Position numbers and translations under genes: made by a program
The notes under the pieces: generated by a model
Databases searched by the model: none
What the model was told of the DNA's origin: nothing
The model's input: the letters and a program-made list of their open reading frames with translations, nothing else
Shown: positions 25,300-36,707 of the stretch, one piece after another
How the letters are laid out: each line of letters begins with the position of its first letter
Position numbering within the stretch: the stretch's first letter is position 1
Source: Hibiscus mutabilis
Lineage: Eukaryota > Streptophyta > Magnoliopsida > Malvales > Malvaceae
Length of the DNA: 64,000 nucleotides
Direction: 5' to 3'
NCBI GenBank assembly: GCA_019671005.1
Contig: CM033715.1
Location: forward strand, 3,348,001-3,412,000

Positions 25300-26022
25300 G
25301 CGTTAGTCGTCCTTTTTTTTTTTTCTCTTTCTACCATTTTTTCTGTTAATATTTTTTGTTACTTTTATCTTTTAATTTTTACTTAGCGAACAATCATATT
25401 AATTTTAATGGTAGTTGTCGACAACCGATGTTTATTTTATTTTTTTATTTTTTATTATATCATTTGTTTTCTTTTTTCTTTTTAATTTTAAAAAGGATCA
25501 ATGTACTTGTAACTCGCTTTTCTCTACTCTTGTTGCACACTCTCTCTACTCTTGTGGCACAATCCTTACGACTTTTGGTATGTTTTTTACATGCCTTTAC
25601 GGTTGTTTTAGTGGTCGCAAAAAACTCTCACGACATTTATTTTGATTGGTTTAGGTAGTCACATATACTTAGATCTCCTATTTAGTAAAAAGGTTATATG
25701 CCGATATAATCATAATTGTGTAGCGAAGCAGCTGCCAGATAGTTTAATTCGCTCACCACTCTTTTATCACTTTATAAAACATCTCGTTCGACGGAGACAA
25801 TAAATTTTTATGAAAGTTACTGCATTCTTTTGATGCTGAAACATCACTCTCAAAGGAAAATTTATTTTTTCTTTATATGATTGTATTTAATATTATTAAT
25901 TTATTTATAAATTTTTTTAATGATTACTATTTTTAATTCTCTTTTTATGTTTGTGTAAGTTGTAATTCTAATCACTTCTCTTATTTCTATTAATAAAATT
26001 CAATTACCATCGTTAAAAAAAA
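25300..26022 (+). mobile_element. Retroposon-like repeat R1, copy 3, with A tail
   Basis: Matches copy 1 through 'cttgtggcac', 'cagatagtttaattcgctc' and 'catctcgtt'. It ends in AATAAAATTC, then a run of ten A at about 26013-26022, as expected for a non-LTR retroposon inserted in the plus direction. Confidence 0.5.
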
Positions 26023-27240
26023 AAGTCAAGGCTCGAGTTTAAATTACTTTAAAGGATTGTGTTGCGTATGCGTGTACACGACACGGATTGAAGAATCGAT
26101 TCTTTTGTCTAATTACTATATATTTTAATCAACATTTCATAACTGTGGGAGGAAACATGAATTATAAATAAAATTTATGAAACTGTAATTAAAAAATAAA
26201 AGAGTTATATTTTAACTAAATAATAAATGATTATTCAAAATCAACTAAATGTAAAACCCAACTAGTGAAAAGAATAATGATATATGTATTAATAGATTCG
26301 AGTTTGAACAATTTTATGTGTGTGTGCGTCATATCAAATAATTTAAAAATATGAACAAATACTATCGTATAATCACCTTAATATTATAAAACAATTAATT
26401 TAAATATAACCATCGAAGTGGTAAGAATTATTATATGTTGGACTGTAAAAAGGAAAAATCATCGATCATGTCATGTAGGCTTTGATCCATGATTTTCTTT
26501 TTTTCATCTAAGTTTATGTTCTTGAGCTCGATGATTTTATTTAAATTTTAGGTAGGAGTAGGACCCAACCTAATCCAATCCTTGTATATAACAAGGCCAA
26601 TGAGATATGCACAACCACATAAAAATTTCAACAGTACATCATTTAATTACTATAAAATATCCTTTAAGCTGAGGAATTCTGTAAAACGATTGCCTTTGAA
26701 TATAGCAATTGTATGTAAAGAAAGTGACTGATATATTTTCTTCTTCTTCGGATTGGATACTAATCTCTCAATCTTTTATTATATAAACTAATAGCAATGT
26801 TTGATAATATGAACATGGAGATGGAGTAATCTTGACTTTAATGTGTTCATTTGATTAAGAACCTCTAAAATAAAATATATATATATATATCGGACTAAGT
26901 GCTTAAAATTTTAAATATGAATTTACATGTTTTTTTTCTCATTCTTTTTTAATAGTCTAAAGATAATTATAATATAATATATGTTTATAGATATTTTTAA
27001 CCTTTTGATAATGCGCATATAAACATAGTAATTTAAACTCATATCTCCTATAATAAACATCATTCGCACTGAGACACTTATCTTTTAAATTTAAATCTTA
27101 TAAATTAAAAAAAATATTGAAAAGGAATTCTTAATACACACAAAAGGTTCATCCAAGGGGGGATCAATCAAAGTCATTTTCTAAAGGTGGTTTAGACCAT
27201 TCTCGCCCTCCAAGTTGACTCCAATGCCCCTTCCTTATCC
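26023..27240. other. Intergenic stretch upstream of the NPF4 gene
   Basis: AT-rich, with an AT microsatellite at about 26875-26891. The last 150 bases are C-rich and hold the probable core promoter. No coding region seen. Confidence 0.45.
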
Positions 27241-27246
27241 CCACTC

Positions 27247-27255
27247 TTTAAATAC
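27247..27255 (+). promoter_or_regulatory. Candidate TATA box of the NPF4 gene
   Basis: TTTAAATAC sits about 110 bases before the ATG, in a C-rich surround (CCCCACTC before, CCCCCATC after), a usual position for a plant TATA element. Position and motif only; no transcript data. Confidence 0.4.
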
Positions 27256-27361
27256 CCCCATCAGTTATCCCCCCTGCTTTTCTCATCAAGGTTCACTTCT
27301 CTCACCTGATATCCAATACAACTTACCCAACTTGAAAAGAAAAAGTGTTTGAGAAACAGAA

Positions 27362-30184
27362 ATGGTGGGTTCCCTTTTCTCTTTGTCCTTTGCTTTTTGT
27401 TTCATTCAAACAGACAGGAAAGAAGAAACATGAATATTGCTATAAATTATAATCTACTAACTCCTCATTTGTTGCTGTGTTTTTCCTATAGGAAGGAGGG
27501 TATGAAGATGACAGATGGGAAGGCTATGTGGATTGGAGGAATAGACCTGCTTTAAGAAGCAAACATGGCGGCATGCGCGCTGCTTCCTTTGCCTTGGGTT
27601 TGTAACTTTCCCCCAAAGGAGAACTATTTTATTTGTATTTTATGATTCTTTGTCATGGTTGATTTGTGTGTCTGTGCAGTTGTGGAAGTGGTGGAGAACT
27701 TGGCGTACTTGGCAAATGCCAGCAACCTGGTGTTGTATCTGTCAAAATACATGCACTTTTCTCCGTCCAAAGCGGCAAACAATGTCACCAATTTCATGGG
27801 AACTGCCTTCCTTTTGGCTCTCCTGGGAGGCTTCTTATCCGACACTTTCTTCACTACTTATCACATCTACCTCATAAGCGCACTCATCGAATTTCTGGTA
27901 AACATGTCCTCAACCCATCAAATTACTTGTGTTTTCATAGTTGCATGTATGATTTTGCAATAAAGGCTGGTGCCGTCACAGGCACAAGGTATTTGGTATA
28001 TAGATCCAAGGAACACCGTTTGTTTAGGTACAACTATCGAGGTCTTGTGATAAATGTCCATAAATTTCTCTCACATCCAGAAACAAAACAACTAACAAGA
28101 AAAAGGGCCTGCTTATCATCTTTCGTCATGTTGGTTAGGCTTTGAAATGATCGTGTTCCTTCAAAAGAGCATCAAAATTTATTTGATGACCAATTAGATT
28201 TTGTAAGAGTCGTAAATATTAAGTAAAAAATGCAGACGTGGGGTGTGTTGTGTTGGGACATAGCCAATAGAAGCCGACGCCTTGGACTCGAGGGGTTTGC
28301 CTTAAATATTAGTGTCTCGTGTTGCAACATGAGAAACTGTCCTTTCGCAATTTCAGCAAAGATGGTAACATGAATCTTGTCCTGTTGATTTTAAATCTAG
28401 TCTATAATAAAGCATACACGTCAGGTGGTATCGCTGTTGGGTAGACAAGTGCCATATGAGTGTCAAATCGTCCAAGCTTTGGGGTGCTGTAAGAAGAAAT
28501 CGAATCCATTTATAATATTCTAACAACTGTTTCTGGTTCTTCAAATGGGATCTTATCCGAAAGCACAAAAATGACACAAAAACATGTAAAGGAATAGTGA
28601 TTTTCGAACAAAGTCATAATTAGAGTGTTAAAGTTGTTATTCTTTAAGTAATACTCCTACATGGTAATTATATATGCCTAACCAATAGCTGCCATTGGAA
28701 CAGGGCTTGATCATTCTTACCATCCAAGCTCGGACACCTTCACTAAAGCCCCCACAATGCAATCCATCTATTCCATGCGAGGAAGTTGGTGGCGGGAAAG
28801 CAGCTATGCTGTTCGTAGGCCTCTATCTGGTGGCACTTGGTGTTGGAGGTATAAAGGGGTCTTTGCCTACTCACGGCGCTGAGCAGTTGGATGAGAAGAC
28901 TCCACAAGGAAGGAAGCAAAGATCCACCTTCTTCAACTACTTTGTGTTTTGTCTCTCATGTGGAGCGCTTATTGCCGTCACATTTGTTGTGTGGGTTGAA
29001 GATAATAAAGGATGGGAGTGGGGTTTTACCATCTCCACAATCGCAATATTGTTGTCAATCCCAATCTTCCTCTGTGGCTCAACGTTTTATAGAAACAAAA
29101 TACCCGCTGGCAGCCCACTTACAACCATTTGCAAGGTAAATTTCGATTTCATTTCAATACTCTACCTTGATTGCTTTCCTAAAAAGATTTTAAGTATGGG
29201 CATTATCTACTTGAACAGGTTTTGGTTGCTGCTGTGCTCAACAGTTTCATGAGCAGAAATCCAAGCAATGCCATTGCCAACCTCTTTGCAAGCCCTTGTT
29301 ACCAAAGCAATGAAGTAGAAGAAAATGCTAAAGAAAGCAAGGAGGCGGAGCAAATCCCAACACAAAGCCTTCAATTCCTTAACAGAGCAGTGGTGAACAA
29401 GCCAGCTCTCCCAGCACTAGAATGTTCAGTGACACAAGTAGAACAAGTCAAGATTGTGCTAAAAATCCTTCCCATATTTGCTTGCACCATTGTTCTCAAC
29501 TGCTGCCTAGCTCAGCTCTCCACGTTCTCAGTTGAACAAGCCGCTACCATGGACACTAAGCTTGGTTCAATGAAAATTCCACCAGCTTCACTACCAGTTT
29601 TTCCTGTGGTGTTCATCATGATCCTAGCCCCGGTTTACGACCACCTGATTATCCCATTTGCTCGGAGAGTCACTAAAACCGAGATGGGCATCACTCATTT
29701 GCAACGAATCGGGATAGGTTTATTTCTCTCCATTATATCCATGGCAGTGGCAGCACTTGTTGAAATTAAGCGAAAAAGAGTGGCAACTGACTCGGGGCTA
29801 CTTGACTCACCCGCTCCATTACCTATTACATTTTTCTGGATTGCTTTGCAATATTTGTTCCTAGGGTCAGCTGATCTTTTCACCTTGGCAGGGCTACTAG
29901 AGTTTTTCTTCACCGAGGCACCCTCAAGCATGAGATCATTGGCTACAGCACTTTCTTGGGCTTCCTTGGCAATGGGGTATTATTTAAGCTCCGTGATTGT
30001 ATCTATAGTAAACAATGTGACTGATAACTCAGGGCACTCACCATGGCTCTCTGGTCATACAATAAACCGCTATCATCTGGACAGGTTCTACTGGCTTATG
30101 TGTGTGCTCAGCGCATTGAATTTCTTGCATTACCTTTTCTGGGCCACGCGCTACAAATACAGATCAGCAGGAGCTAGCAAGTAG
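27362..30184 (+). CDS. NPF4: NRT1/PTR family transporter, NPF4 subfamily (NPF4.5/4.6-like)
   Basis: This is a twelve-helix proton-coupled carrier of the plasma membrane. Close relatives (NPF4.6/AIT1/NRT1.2) move nitrate at low affinity and abscisic acid. Exons: 27362-27364, 27492-27597, 27680-27897, 28704-29135 and 29219-30184, giving 574 aa. The first coding exon is just ATG; it joins in phase to GAAGGAGGGTAT, reading MEGGYEDDRWEGYVDWRNRP. The first helix has EVVENLAYLANASN: the NPF ExxE[K/R] motif ends in Asn, as I recall for NPF4 members. NVTNFMGTAFLLALLGGFLSD, LVALGVGGIKGSLPTHGAEQ and RKQRSTFFNYFVFCLSCGAL are family signatures; the loop at about 270-310 is variable. FFTEAPSSMRSLATALSW near the C end is intact. 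All splice sites are GT-AG and keep frame. Which NPF4 member it is cannot be settled here. Confidence 0.93.
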
Positions 30185-30680
30185 TATAGTTTGACCAAAG
30201 TTAAATGTCACATTTTGGGAGAGAAATGCAAAACAGCCAGACTCAAAAACCTTGGCTACTGTATCTGTATATAATTGAGCTTTGCTTTTTTTTTTAGCCT
30301 GTACTTTTTCCTTTCTAATAACTGATTTGTAAGACTTTTAGTTTATCTTTATCTACCCTTTATACCAGCTTTGGTTGTTAATGGAAAATTAAGTCAAAAT
30401 ATGTGATGTTTTTTGATAGATTAAATCAAATTTCTCGTTTAATTATCGATATTCCATAGAGAATATGAGTCTCTAAAACTTAATGTGGTAGGTTCAAATC
30501 CTATAAAACATGATTCCACTCTTATTAGATCCACAATTACAAACTGAAATGGATAAAGAATAAGAGATTTAATTTTTATAAGGAAAAAAAGGCTTTCTAG
30601 TTTGCACTGAGAGTTCATCAGCCCATTTATAAAGGAATATCTAAGCAAAGTTAGCAGGAGCGTATAGACGATGCTCAAAA
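30185..30680. other. Spacer between two convergent genes
   Basis: Holds the 3' ends of the NPF4 gene (plus) and the oxidase gene (minus). A TTTTTTTTT run occurs near 30287. No gene. Confidence 0.5.
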
Positions 30681-32345
30681 TCACGTTACCTTTACCCAAA
30701 CGGCGTGACTAGGAATACCAGAATGGACCACAAACAGCATATAATAACCAGGAGGTGCCACGTAGGCATTGGTGGGTCCATACACCAGCAGCTTGTACTC
30801 GAACATCGTCAACTGAACCACGCTGCCCGTTTTCAAAACTACCATCCTTTGGTTCATCCCAAAGGAGTGCGTCGTAAACGGAGGCGACATGAGCGCCGCG
30901 AACGCCGCCCCCTGCTTGTAAAGCGACAGCGAAAAGGCAATCCCGAATCTCTGCCCGTACAATACGGAACTCCCCGACTCCACGGATACAATGGACGGCC
31001 TTATGGAGTTGAATTTGGAATCCAGGTAGTAGGGGTTGTAAGCCTCCAAGCTCAGCTCGGTTGGGTATAATCCTGTGAATACGTAGCTAGTATGCGGATT
31101 GCTACCCCCCACTAAAATCCTGCCTTCTGGGAGAAGCATTGCTACGGAGTGGTACAATCTTGGTATCTTTGACGGGGACAAAACCGTGAATCTCCGATCA
31201 GGCTCCTCGTTCACCGAGTAAAGAACCGGGTTTAGAACCGGGTTTACAGCATCTTCCCAACCGGCAGTCCCGTTTGCGGCGCCGTTGATAATGATTACAT
31301 CACCAGTAGGCAACAGTACCATGTCCGGCATTACACGTGGCATGGGCATGAACTCCATGAGCCATTGCGGATCCTGGTCGTTCACTCTCAGCCTGCCACA
31401 TGTCCTCGACGCTTCTACGTAAACCTTCATCGTATCCGCCTTCAAGAACGCCCCGGACGGTGCACCGCCGCACACGAGCACCTCCACCGCCAGTGGCTCC
31501 GTTGAAGACAACCTCAAGGGAAGCAAGATGGAAGAGCCGGTACTAGGATAGTTTCTCTTATCATCTCCGGGAATAAGAGGGAACTGTTTTAGAACAATGC
31601 TTCTTTTATAATCAAACAAGATTGACTTTTTGTTGGCGAAAATAAATAGATTTCCATCTGGTAACAAATGCAAGAAAGGGTAAAGATTGTTCTCATCAGG
31701 GTCTCGAGTTTCCACCAAGAATTGAAGGTAAATACTCTTGTTATTGTTAAGGAAGTCATCTTTAGGGTAAAACTCGTAGGTGAAAACCCTTCTACCCCCA
31801 AGAATGATGATTCTCCCGTCCGGTAAAACTTGGTTAGTAGCATACCATCGACGGTCAACGAGGCGAGTTTGGTTGAGTTCCTTCCAGTCGCAGTCATCAT
31901 AAGAGCCGCATGGGGTGAAGATACGGATCAAGTGATCACCTTGGCTAAACCCACCGGTTTGGACGAGGGTACCGTCGTGGTCAAGGGAACCGGAGGAACA
32001 AAAAGTGTCGGTTACCAGACGAAGGGGACGGAAAGTGTTGGAATCGACGTCATAGAGGACGGAATGAGCGGTGCAGTCGTTTACGGGGCAGTAGGTTGCG
32101 TAGGGTAAAGAGAGGTTGGAAGGGCCGAAGTCAGTGCGGTCAAAGATGATAACTTTGTTGTTTGGTAGGAGTTGGACGTGCATGGCGGAGATACCTATGC
32201 TTGATTGTAGGAGCTCCCAGTAACCCCCTGATACCATGGACGAAGGTGGAGATGGAGTGACGAAAACTGATCGGTTTGCTTTATTTAGCTCCAGGAAAAA
32301 CAAAGAGACGAAGATAACGAAAAAAGATTGTTTCTTGGACAACAT
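30681..32345 (-). CDS. Galactose-oxidase-like / aldehyde oxidase GLOX, secreted radical copper oxidase
   Basis: A single uninterrupted frame of 554 aa, the usual length of plant GLOX proteins. These oxidise alcohols or aldehydes to release hydrogen peroxide in the cell wall; relatives act in pollen, seed-coat mucilage and pathogen response. Residues 1-23 form a signal peptide (basic start, then FFVIFVSLFFLEL). The copper-radical site can be followed: C116 (TFCSSGSL) and Y168 (RRWYATNQ), the expected thioether pair; Y398-H399 (RLYHSVAMLLPEGRILVGGSNP); and H493 (TTHSFGMNQR). The middle is a kelch-like beta-propeller with repeated LPDGR and GG turns. The C-terminal domain ends in PPGYYMLFVVHSGIPSHAVWVKV, the family's DUF1929 tail. 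All catalytic residues are present, so it should be active. The true substrate cannot be read from sequence. Confidence 0.93.
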   Translation of the reverse strand: MLSKKQSFFVIFVSLFFLELNKANRSVFVTPSPPSSMVSGGYWELLQSSIGISAMHVQLLPNNKVIIFDRTDFGPSNLSLPYATYCPVNDCTAHSVLYDVDSNTFRPLRLVTDTFCSSGSLDHDGTLVQTGGFSQGDHLIRIFTPCGSYDDCDWKELNQTRLVDRRWYATNQVLPDGRIIILGGRRVFTYEFYPKDDFLNNNKSIYLQFLVETRDPDENNLYPFLHLLPDGNLFIFANKKSILFDYKRSIVLKQFPLIPGDDKRNYPSTGSSILLPLRLSSTEPLAVEVLVCGGAPSGAFLKADTMKVYVEASRTCGRLRVNDQDPQWLMEFMPMPRVMPDMVLLPTGDVIIINGAANGTAGWEDAVNPVLNPVLYSVNEEPDRRFTVLSPSKIPRLYHSVAMLLPEGRILVGGSNPHTSYVFTGLYPTELSLEAYNPYYLDSKFNSIRPSIVSVESGSSVLYGQRFGIAFSLSLYKQGAAFAALMSPPFTTHSFGMNQRMVVLKTGSVVQLTMFEYKLLVYGPTNAYVAPPGYYMLFVVHSGIPSHAVWVKVT

Positions 32346-33400
32346 TTCTGCTTCTTGATGAGCTGCAGCCTGCAGGAAGATATGGTTTTTAAACAGGGAT
32401 TAGCATGCATATTTGCTGATATACAATGTACACCAGTAAGCCTTTGTTGTAAAAATTAGTGCTTACTTTAGTAGAAATAAATTAGACGAAATCAGAACAT
32501 TCGTCTGCTTCAGATTCTGGATCAATGGTTTTATAGTCCGGACTTTAGGTTGTTGCCTATAGATAAATATAAGGATACGACCAGACGAATATTTTTGATA
32601 ATATATCTCAATTTCAACACTTAAAAGTTAACATAACTGAAACAATGTTACACTACAAAATTGCTTGACATTAAAAAATTACTATTACATAAATACCTAA
32701 AATGATATTTTGACATTTTATATAAAATTCACAATAACGTATTTAAAATTTGAAATTTAATAAGACTATAATTTTAATGGAAAGCATAAAAAATTATTAA
32801 TTAACTCAAAACATAACTTGTGATCTAATTTTAATGAATTTATTTATATTTTTGTAAAAATATAAAATTTAGAATAATGTTAACTTTTGCAATTAAATTC
32901 AATTATACTACTTTTATTTTTTTTCATGAGCTTCAAACTCACACATAATGTATAATATGAACATTCTTGACTACATGACCAATTAGTAGATTTCAATAAA
33001 TCTTTTAATTTAATTGTATTGTCGAAGTAGTAAAAATTTTCAGACATGAATTTTGACTAATATAATATGTAAATACTATATATGTACATCATTTATACTT
33101 ATAATTTTGATCTTAATAATAATGTTATTTTGTAGCTTAAAAATAAAAATACTATTATTATTAGCTATCCTTAAATTTTTTTAACAAATATTTAATAAGG
33201 GATCAAGGCAATTATTTGAGTAGGGGTGGGCTGTAGCAAACTGAGTGGAATGGGCTAAATGCTTAGGGCCTATCCTCATACCGATCTAACTCGGGCCGAA
33301 GTAACTCAGATTGAAACGTCCGAAAAAGGTAATTAGAGACGAATTAGAACCAGATCGAACAACAGATCAAGTTTTCTGACCAAGAAAGCTGAAATTCATT
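32346..33400. other. Upstream region of the oxidase gene, no other gene
   Basis: AT-rich spacer. The end (about 33225-33400) has a less AT-rich patch with GGGCCTATCC and CTCGGGCCGAAG that looks like decayed transposon sequence. No ends could be placed. Confidence 0.4.
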
Positions 33401-34799
33401 TCATAAAAGACGTAATGTCAAAAATACCTCTAACATTTGATTAAATAATTATTTTAGTTTTTATTCTTTAAAAAAGAATTTTATTCCTCGACATTTTATT
33501 TTATGTCAAAATAGTCCATCTGTGAATAAAAACTGTTTGTCAACTGATGATGAATGACTTGAAATGATGTGGCAAACCTATATGGCAATGCACACCCCGA
33601 TAGCAATGTTATATAGACAAATATGTTTACTTTACAGAATAATACATGAGTCAAAAATATTTTTAAATATATATAAAATGTAAAATATTTTTTTTCTTTC
33701 GGCGTATCATTTTGTCAAGTCATTTCAAGTTGTTTATCACTAGTTGACTAACATTTTTCATCCGCATAGGGACTATTTTGACCCAAAATAAAACGTTGAG
33801 GGCTAAATTGCTTCAAAAATGAATAAGGGTCAAAGTGACTATTTAGTCAAACGTTATGAGTATTTTGGCATTATGCCTTCGTAAAAACACAAATACAATA
33901 AAACCCTTATAAATTAATAATGTCATGACCATATAATTTTATTAATTTAAATATGTATTAAATAGTCGATAAATGACTTGAAATGACGTGACAAACCTAC
34001 ATGGTGATGTATGACTTAAAATAATGTAACAAACCTACATGGCAGTGCACACCCCGATAGTAATGTCATATAGACAAATATGCTAACTTTACAAATAACA
34101 CACGAGTCAAAAATATTTTTAATGTATAAAAAATATAAAATATTTTTTCTTTCGATGTATTATTTTATCAAGTCATTTCAAGTTGTTTATCATTAGTTGA
34201 CTAAAATTTTTCATTCGCAGAAAGATTATTTTGACCCAAAATGAAACGTTGAGGGCTAAATTGCTTAAAAAAGAATAAGGGTTCAAGTCACTATTTAGTC
34301 AAATGTTATGGGCATTTTGGCATTATGCCTTCGTAAAAACACAAATACTGTAAAACCCCTGTAAATTAGTAATGTCGGGACCATATAATTTTATTAATTT
34401 AAAAATGTATTAATTAATTGATAAATGATTTGAAATGACGTGACAAACTTACATGGCGATGAATGACTCGAAATGACGTGACAAACTTACATGGCAATAC
34501 ACACCCCGATAGCAATGTCATATAGACAAATATACTGACTTTACAAAATGACACATGAGTCAAAAATATTTTTAAAAATATATAAAATATAAAATATTTT
34601 TTCTTCCGACTTATCATTTTGTCAAGTCATTTCAAGTTGTTTATCGTTAGTTGACTAACATTTTTCATCCGCATAGGAACCATTTTGACCCAAAATAAAA
34701 CGTTAAAGGCTAAATTGCTTAAAAAGAATAAGGGTCAAAGTGACCATTTAATCAAACGTTAGGTGCATTTGGCATTGTGCCTTCGTAAAAACACAAATA
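33401..34799. repeat. 452-bp tandem array made of MITE family G plus pogo-like sequence
   Basis: A family-G MITE (see 4445-4902) starts at 33410 with a decayed terminus GACGTAATG. It is flanked by TTCATAAAA on the left and TTCGTAAAA after the right terminus, a 9-bp duplication with one change. After it come ACACAAATA and the first about 85 bases of a pogo-like element, and then the sequence jumps back into the MITE interior. This junction unit repeats: the pogo-like start sits at 33896, 34348 and 34800, exactly 452 bases apart each time. Only the last copy runs on into the rest of the pogo-like element. Units differ by scattered substitutions, so the duplication is not recent. Confidence 0.85.
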
Positions 34800-35335
34800 C
34801 AGTAAAACCCCTATAAATTAGTAATGTCGGTATCACATAATTTTATTAATTTAAAGATATATTAATTAATCAATAAATTAATAATTTGAAGAGATTTTTT
34901 TCGATTCAACGAACCTACATTATTCTTCATGAATATAAAATATGAACATTATTTATGAACTTGATACGATGATTAATGGCCTTGGGTACTGTAACAAAAT
35001 GGATGTCAATCACCTACGGGTGAAAATGATATATATTCAGAGGTCCAAAGTTTATAAGAAATTTGAAAATCTTATTGAGTATGAAATTGAAGATGTTAGA
35101 TGCATTTACAATCAATTACGTAGAATGAATCACTCATAGCACCAATAATTCTTCACAATTTTTTGTTGCATGAGAACGCAACACCGAAATTTTTAAATGC
35201 AGTAAGGAAAGATAGAAATAAAATACATATAAATTTAAATATTAAAAAATAAATAACAACATAATTATATTTTACTAAGTCGTTATAGTTATATTAATAA
35301 TTTTATAAAATTATTAATTTATAACAGTGAAGAAG
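34800..35335 (+). mobile_element. Pogo-like (Emigrant/Lemi-type) element remnant
   Basis: Begins CAGTAAAACCCCTATAAATT after a TA; this terminus is known from plant pogo-related elements. A mirrored AATTTATAACAGTG end is at about 35320-35335. Inside, 34942-35139 encodes a 65-aa frame with MNIIYELDTMINGLGYCNKM and MDVNHL, which I think resembles the tail of a pogo transposase. The catalytic part is gone. Confidence 0.55.
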
Positions 35336-35867
35336 AAAAAAATCGATTATAATTGTTAGCAAGTTTTTATGTAGTCAGATATAATATTCAATCAATTTCT
35401 CGAGATATATCTTTAAGTTAAAAATAATCCCCTAATGGGTATATAGTTGACACTTGTCCAAAAAGTTGATCCAGAATGATTTACACAATCATTGATATTT
35501 GTATTCAATTATTGTAAATTTATTCTATTGAAAAAAAAATTATTGTAATTTTATTTTCAGAAAACAATTATTGTAAATTTAATTATATTAACATTGATAT
35601 TATTTTACCAACAAATTATTACAACTTCAAAATATTAAATAAATAATTTTTTAATATTAGGTGTATAATATTAAATAATTTTTAATATATTTGATTTTAC
35701 GTTTTACTATACATTGTATCAATAATAATGTCAATTAAAATTATTAAAACCAATAAATAAATAAATTATTAATCCCGCAAAATACAATAAAAATAAAGTA
35801 CTTGACGACAATGTATTAAAAACAAAATAAAAAGAGGTTAATAAATAGATGGACAGAGAAGCACGAA
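35336..35867. other. Intergenic AT-rich stretch
   Basis: Very A/T-rich with many short direct repeats of ATTATTGTAA type. Nothing coding. Confidence 0.45.
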
Positions 35868-35876
35868 TTCTATTTA

Positions 35877-36707
35877 GGCTTAAATGAAAAATAGGTGTCC
35901 AAAGTTTCAACTGTTATAATTTTAGGTACATGAAGTTTTAACATATTCTAATTTTAGGTGTCAGGCCGTTAAAGGGTGTTACAAAATTATTAACCAATCG
36001 TTGCTCGACATGTGGCATATTTAATTTATTTATTTAAAAAATTTAAAACAAAAAAAATTTAGATTTTTTATAAAATTCTGAAATTTTACAATTTTTACAA
36101 AACAACCCAAAATCCCTAAAATTACTCAAACCAAAACCCCCAAATCGCCGTCGCTTCCGCTGCTAATCGCCTCCCCTGAGCACATCCCTTTGGTCGTCGG
36201 ATCAAGGCGGTCATTTCCCCCAACACGGCGTCGCCGTAAACGACGAACGAAGTACAGCCGAACGTTGAGCATCGAACGCGAAATTGACGTTCGGCTGACA
36301 TGTCGTTCACCGCTTACGACGACGCCGTGTTGGGAGGAAATGATCGCCTTGGTCCGGCGAGCAAAGGGATGTGCTCAGGGGAGGCGTTCGGCGGCAGAAG
36401 TGACGGTGATTTGGGGGTTTCGGTTTGGGTAATTTTAGGGATTTGGGGGTTGTTTTATAAAATGTTCAAAATTTAAGGATTTTATGAAAACTAATTTTTG
36501 GGGTGTTTTTCTTTAAAAAGTTTTAAAAGTTAAATTAGTGCCACGTGTCAAGCATTGATTGGTTATTTTTTTAACACCCATTAACGGTCAGACACATAAA
36601 ATTGTAACTTTGAAACTTTTGGCACCTAATTTTACAAAAAAAAAATACTTTAGACACCTAAAGTTAAAAAATAGCATACTTTGGGTATCTATTTTTTCAT
36701 TTAAGCC
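35877..36707. mobile_element. Foldback MULE-type element with GC-rich arms
   Basis: An 831-bp palindrome centred near 36285. The left arm begins GGCTTAAATGAAAAATAGG and the right arm ends with the mirror CATTTAAGCC. The outer parts of the arms are A/T-rich; the inner 150 bases of each arm are GC-rich (CCTGAGCACATCCCTTTG on the left, mirrored by CAAAGGGATGTGCTCAGG on the right, and a CGGCGTCG/CGACGCCG pair). The 9-bp flanks are TTCTATTTA at 35868-35876 and, after a later LTR insertion, TTCTATGTA at 37789-37797. Open frames across the arms mirror each other and are not taken as genes. Confidence 0.85.

Noticed and set aside
25356..25658. 100-codon hydrophobic frame
   Set aside because: Produced by T-rich sequence inside the retroposon-like repeat; overlapping frames give the same type of peptide.
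27666..28145. 159-codon frame across exon 3 and intron 3 of the transporter
   Set aside because: Out-of-frame reading of the transporter exon continuing into its intron.
30705..31070. 121-codon plus-strand frame
   Set aside because: Antisense to the oxidase gene in a GC-richer region; long antisense frames are expected there.
36122..36432. Two opposed frames in the foldback element
   Set aside because: They are mirror images across the palindrome arms, so the similarity is structural rather than evidence of genes.
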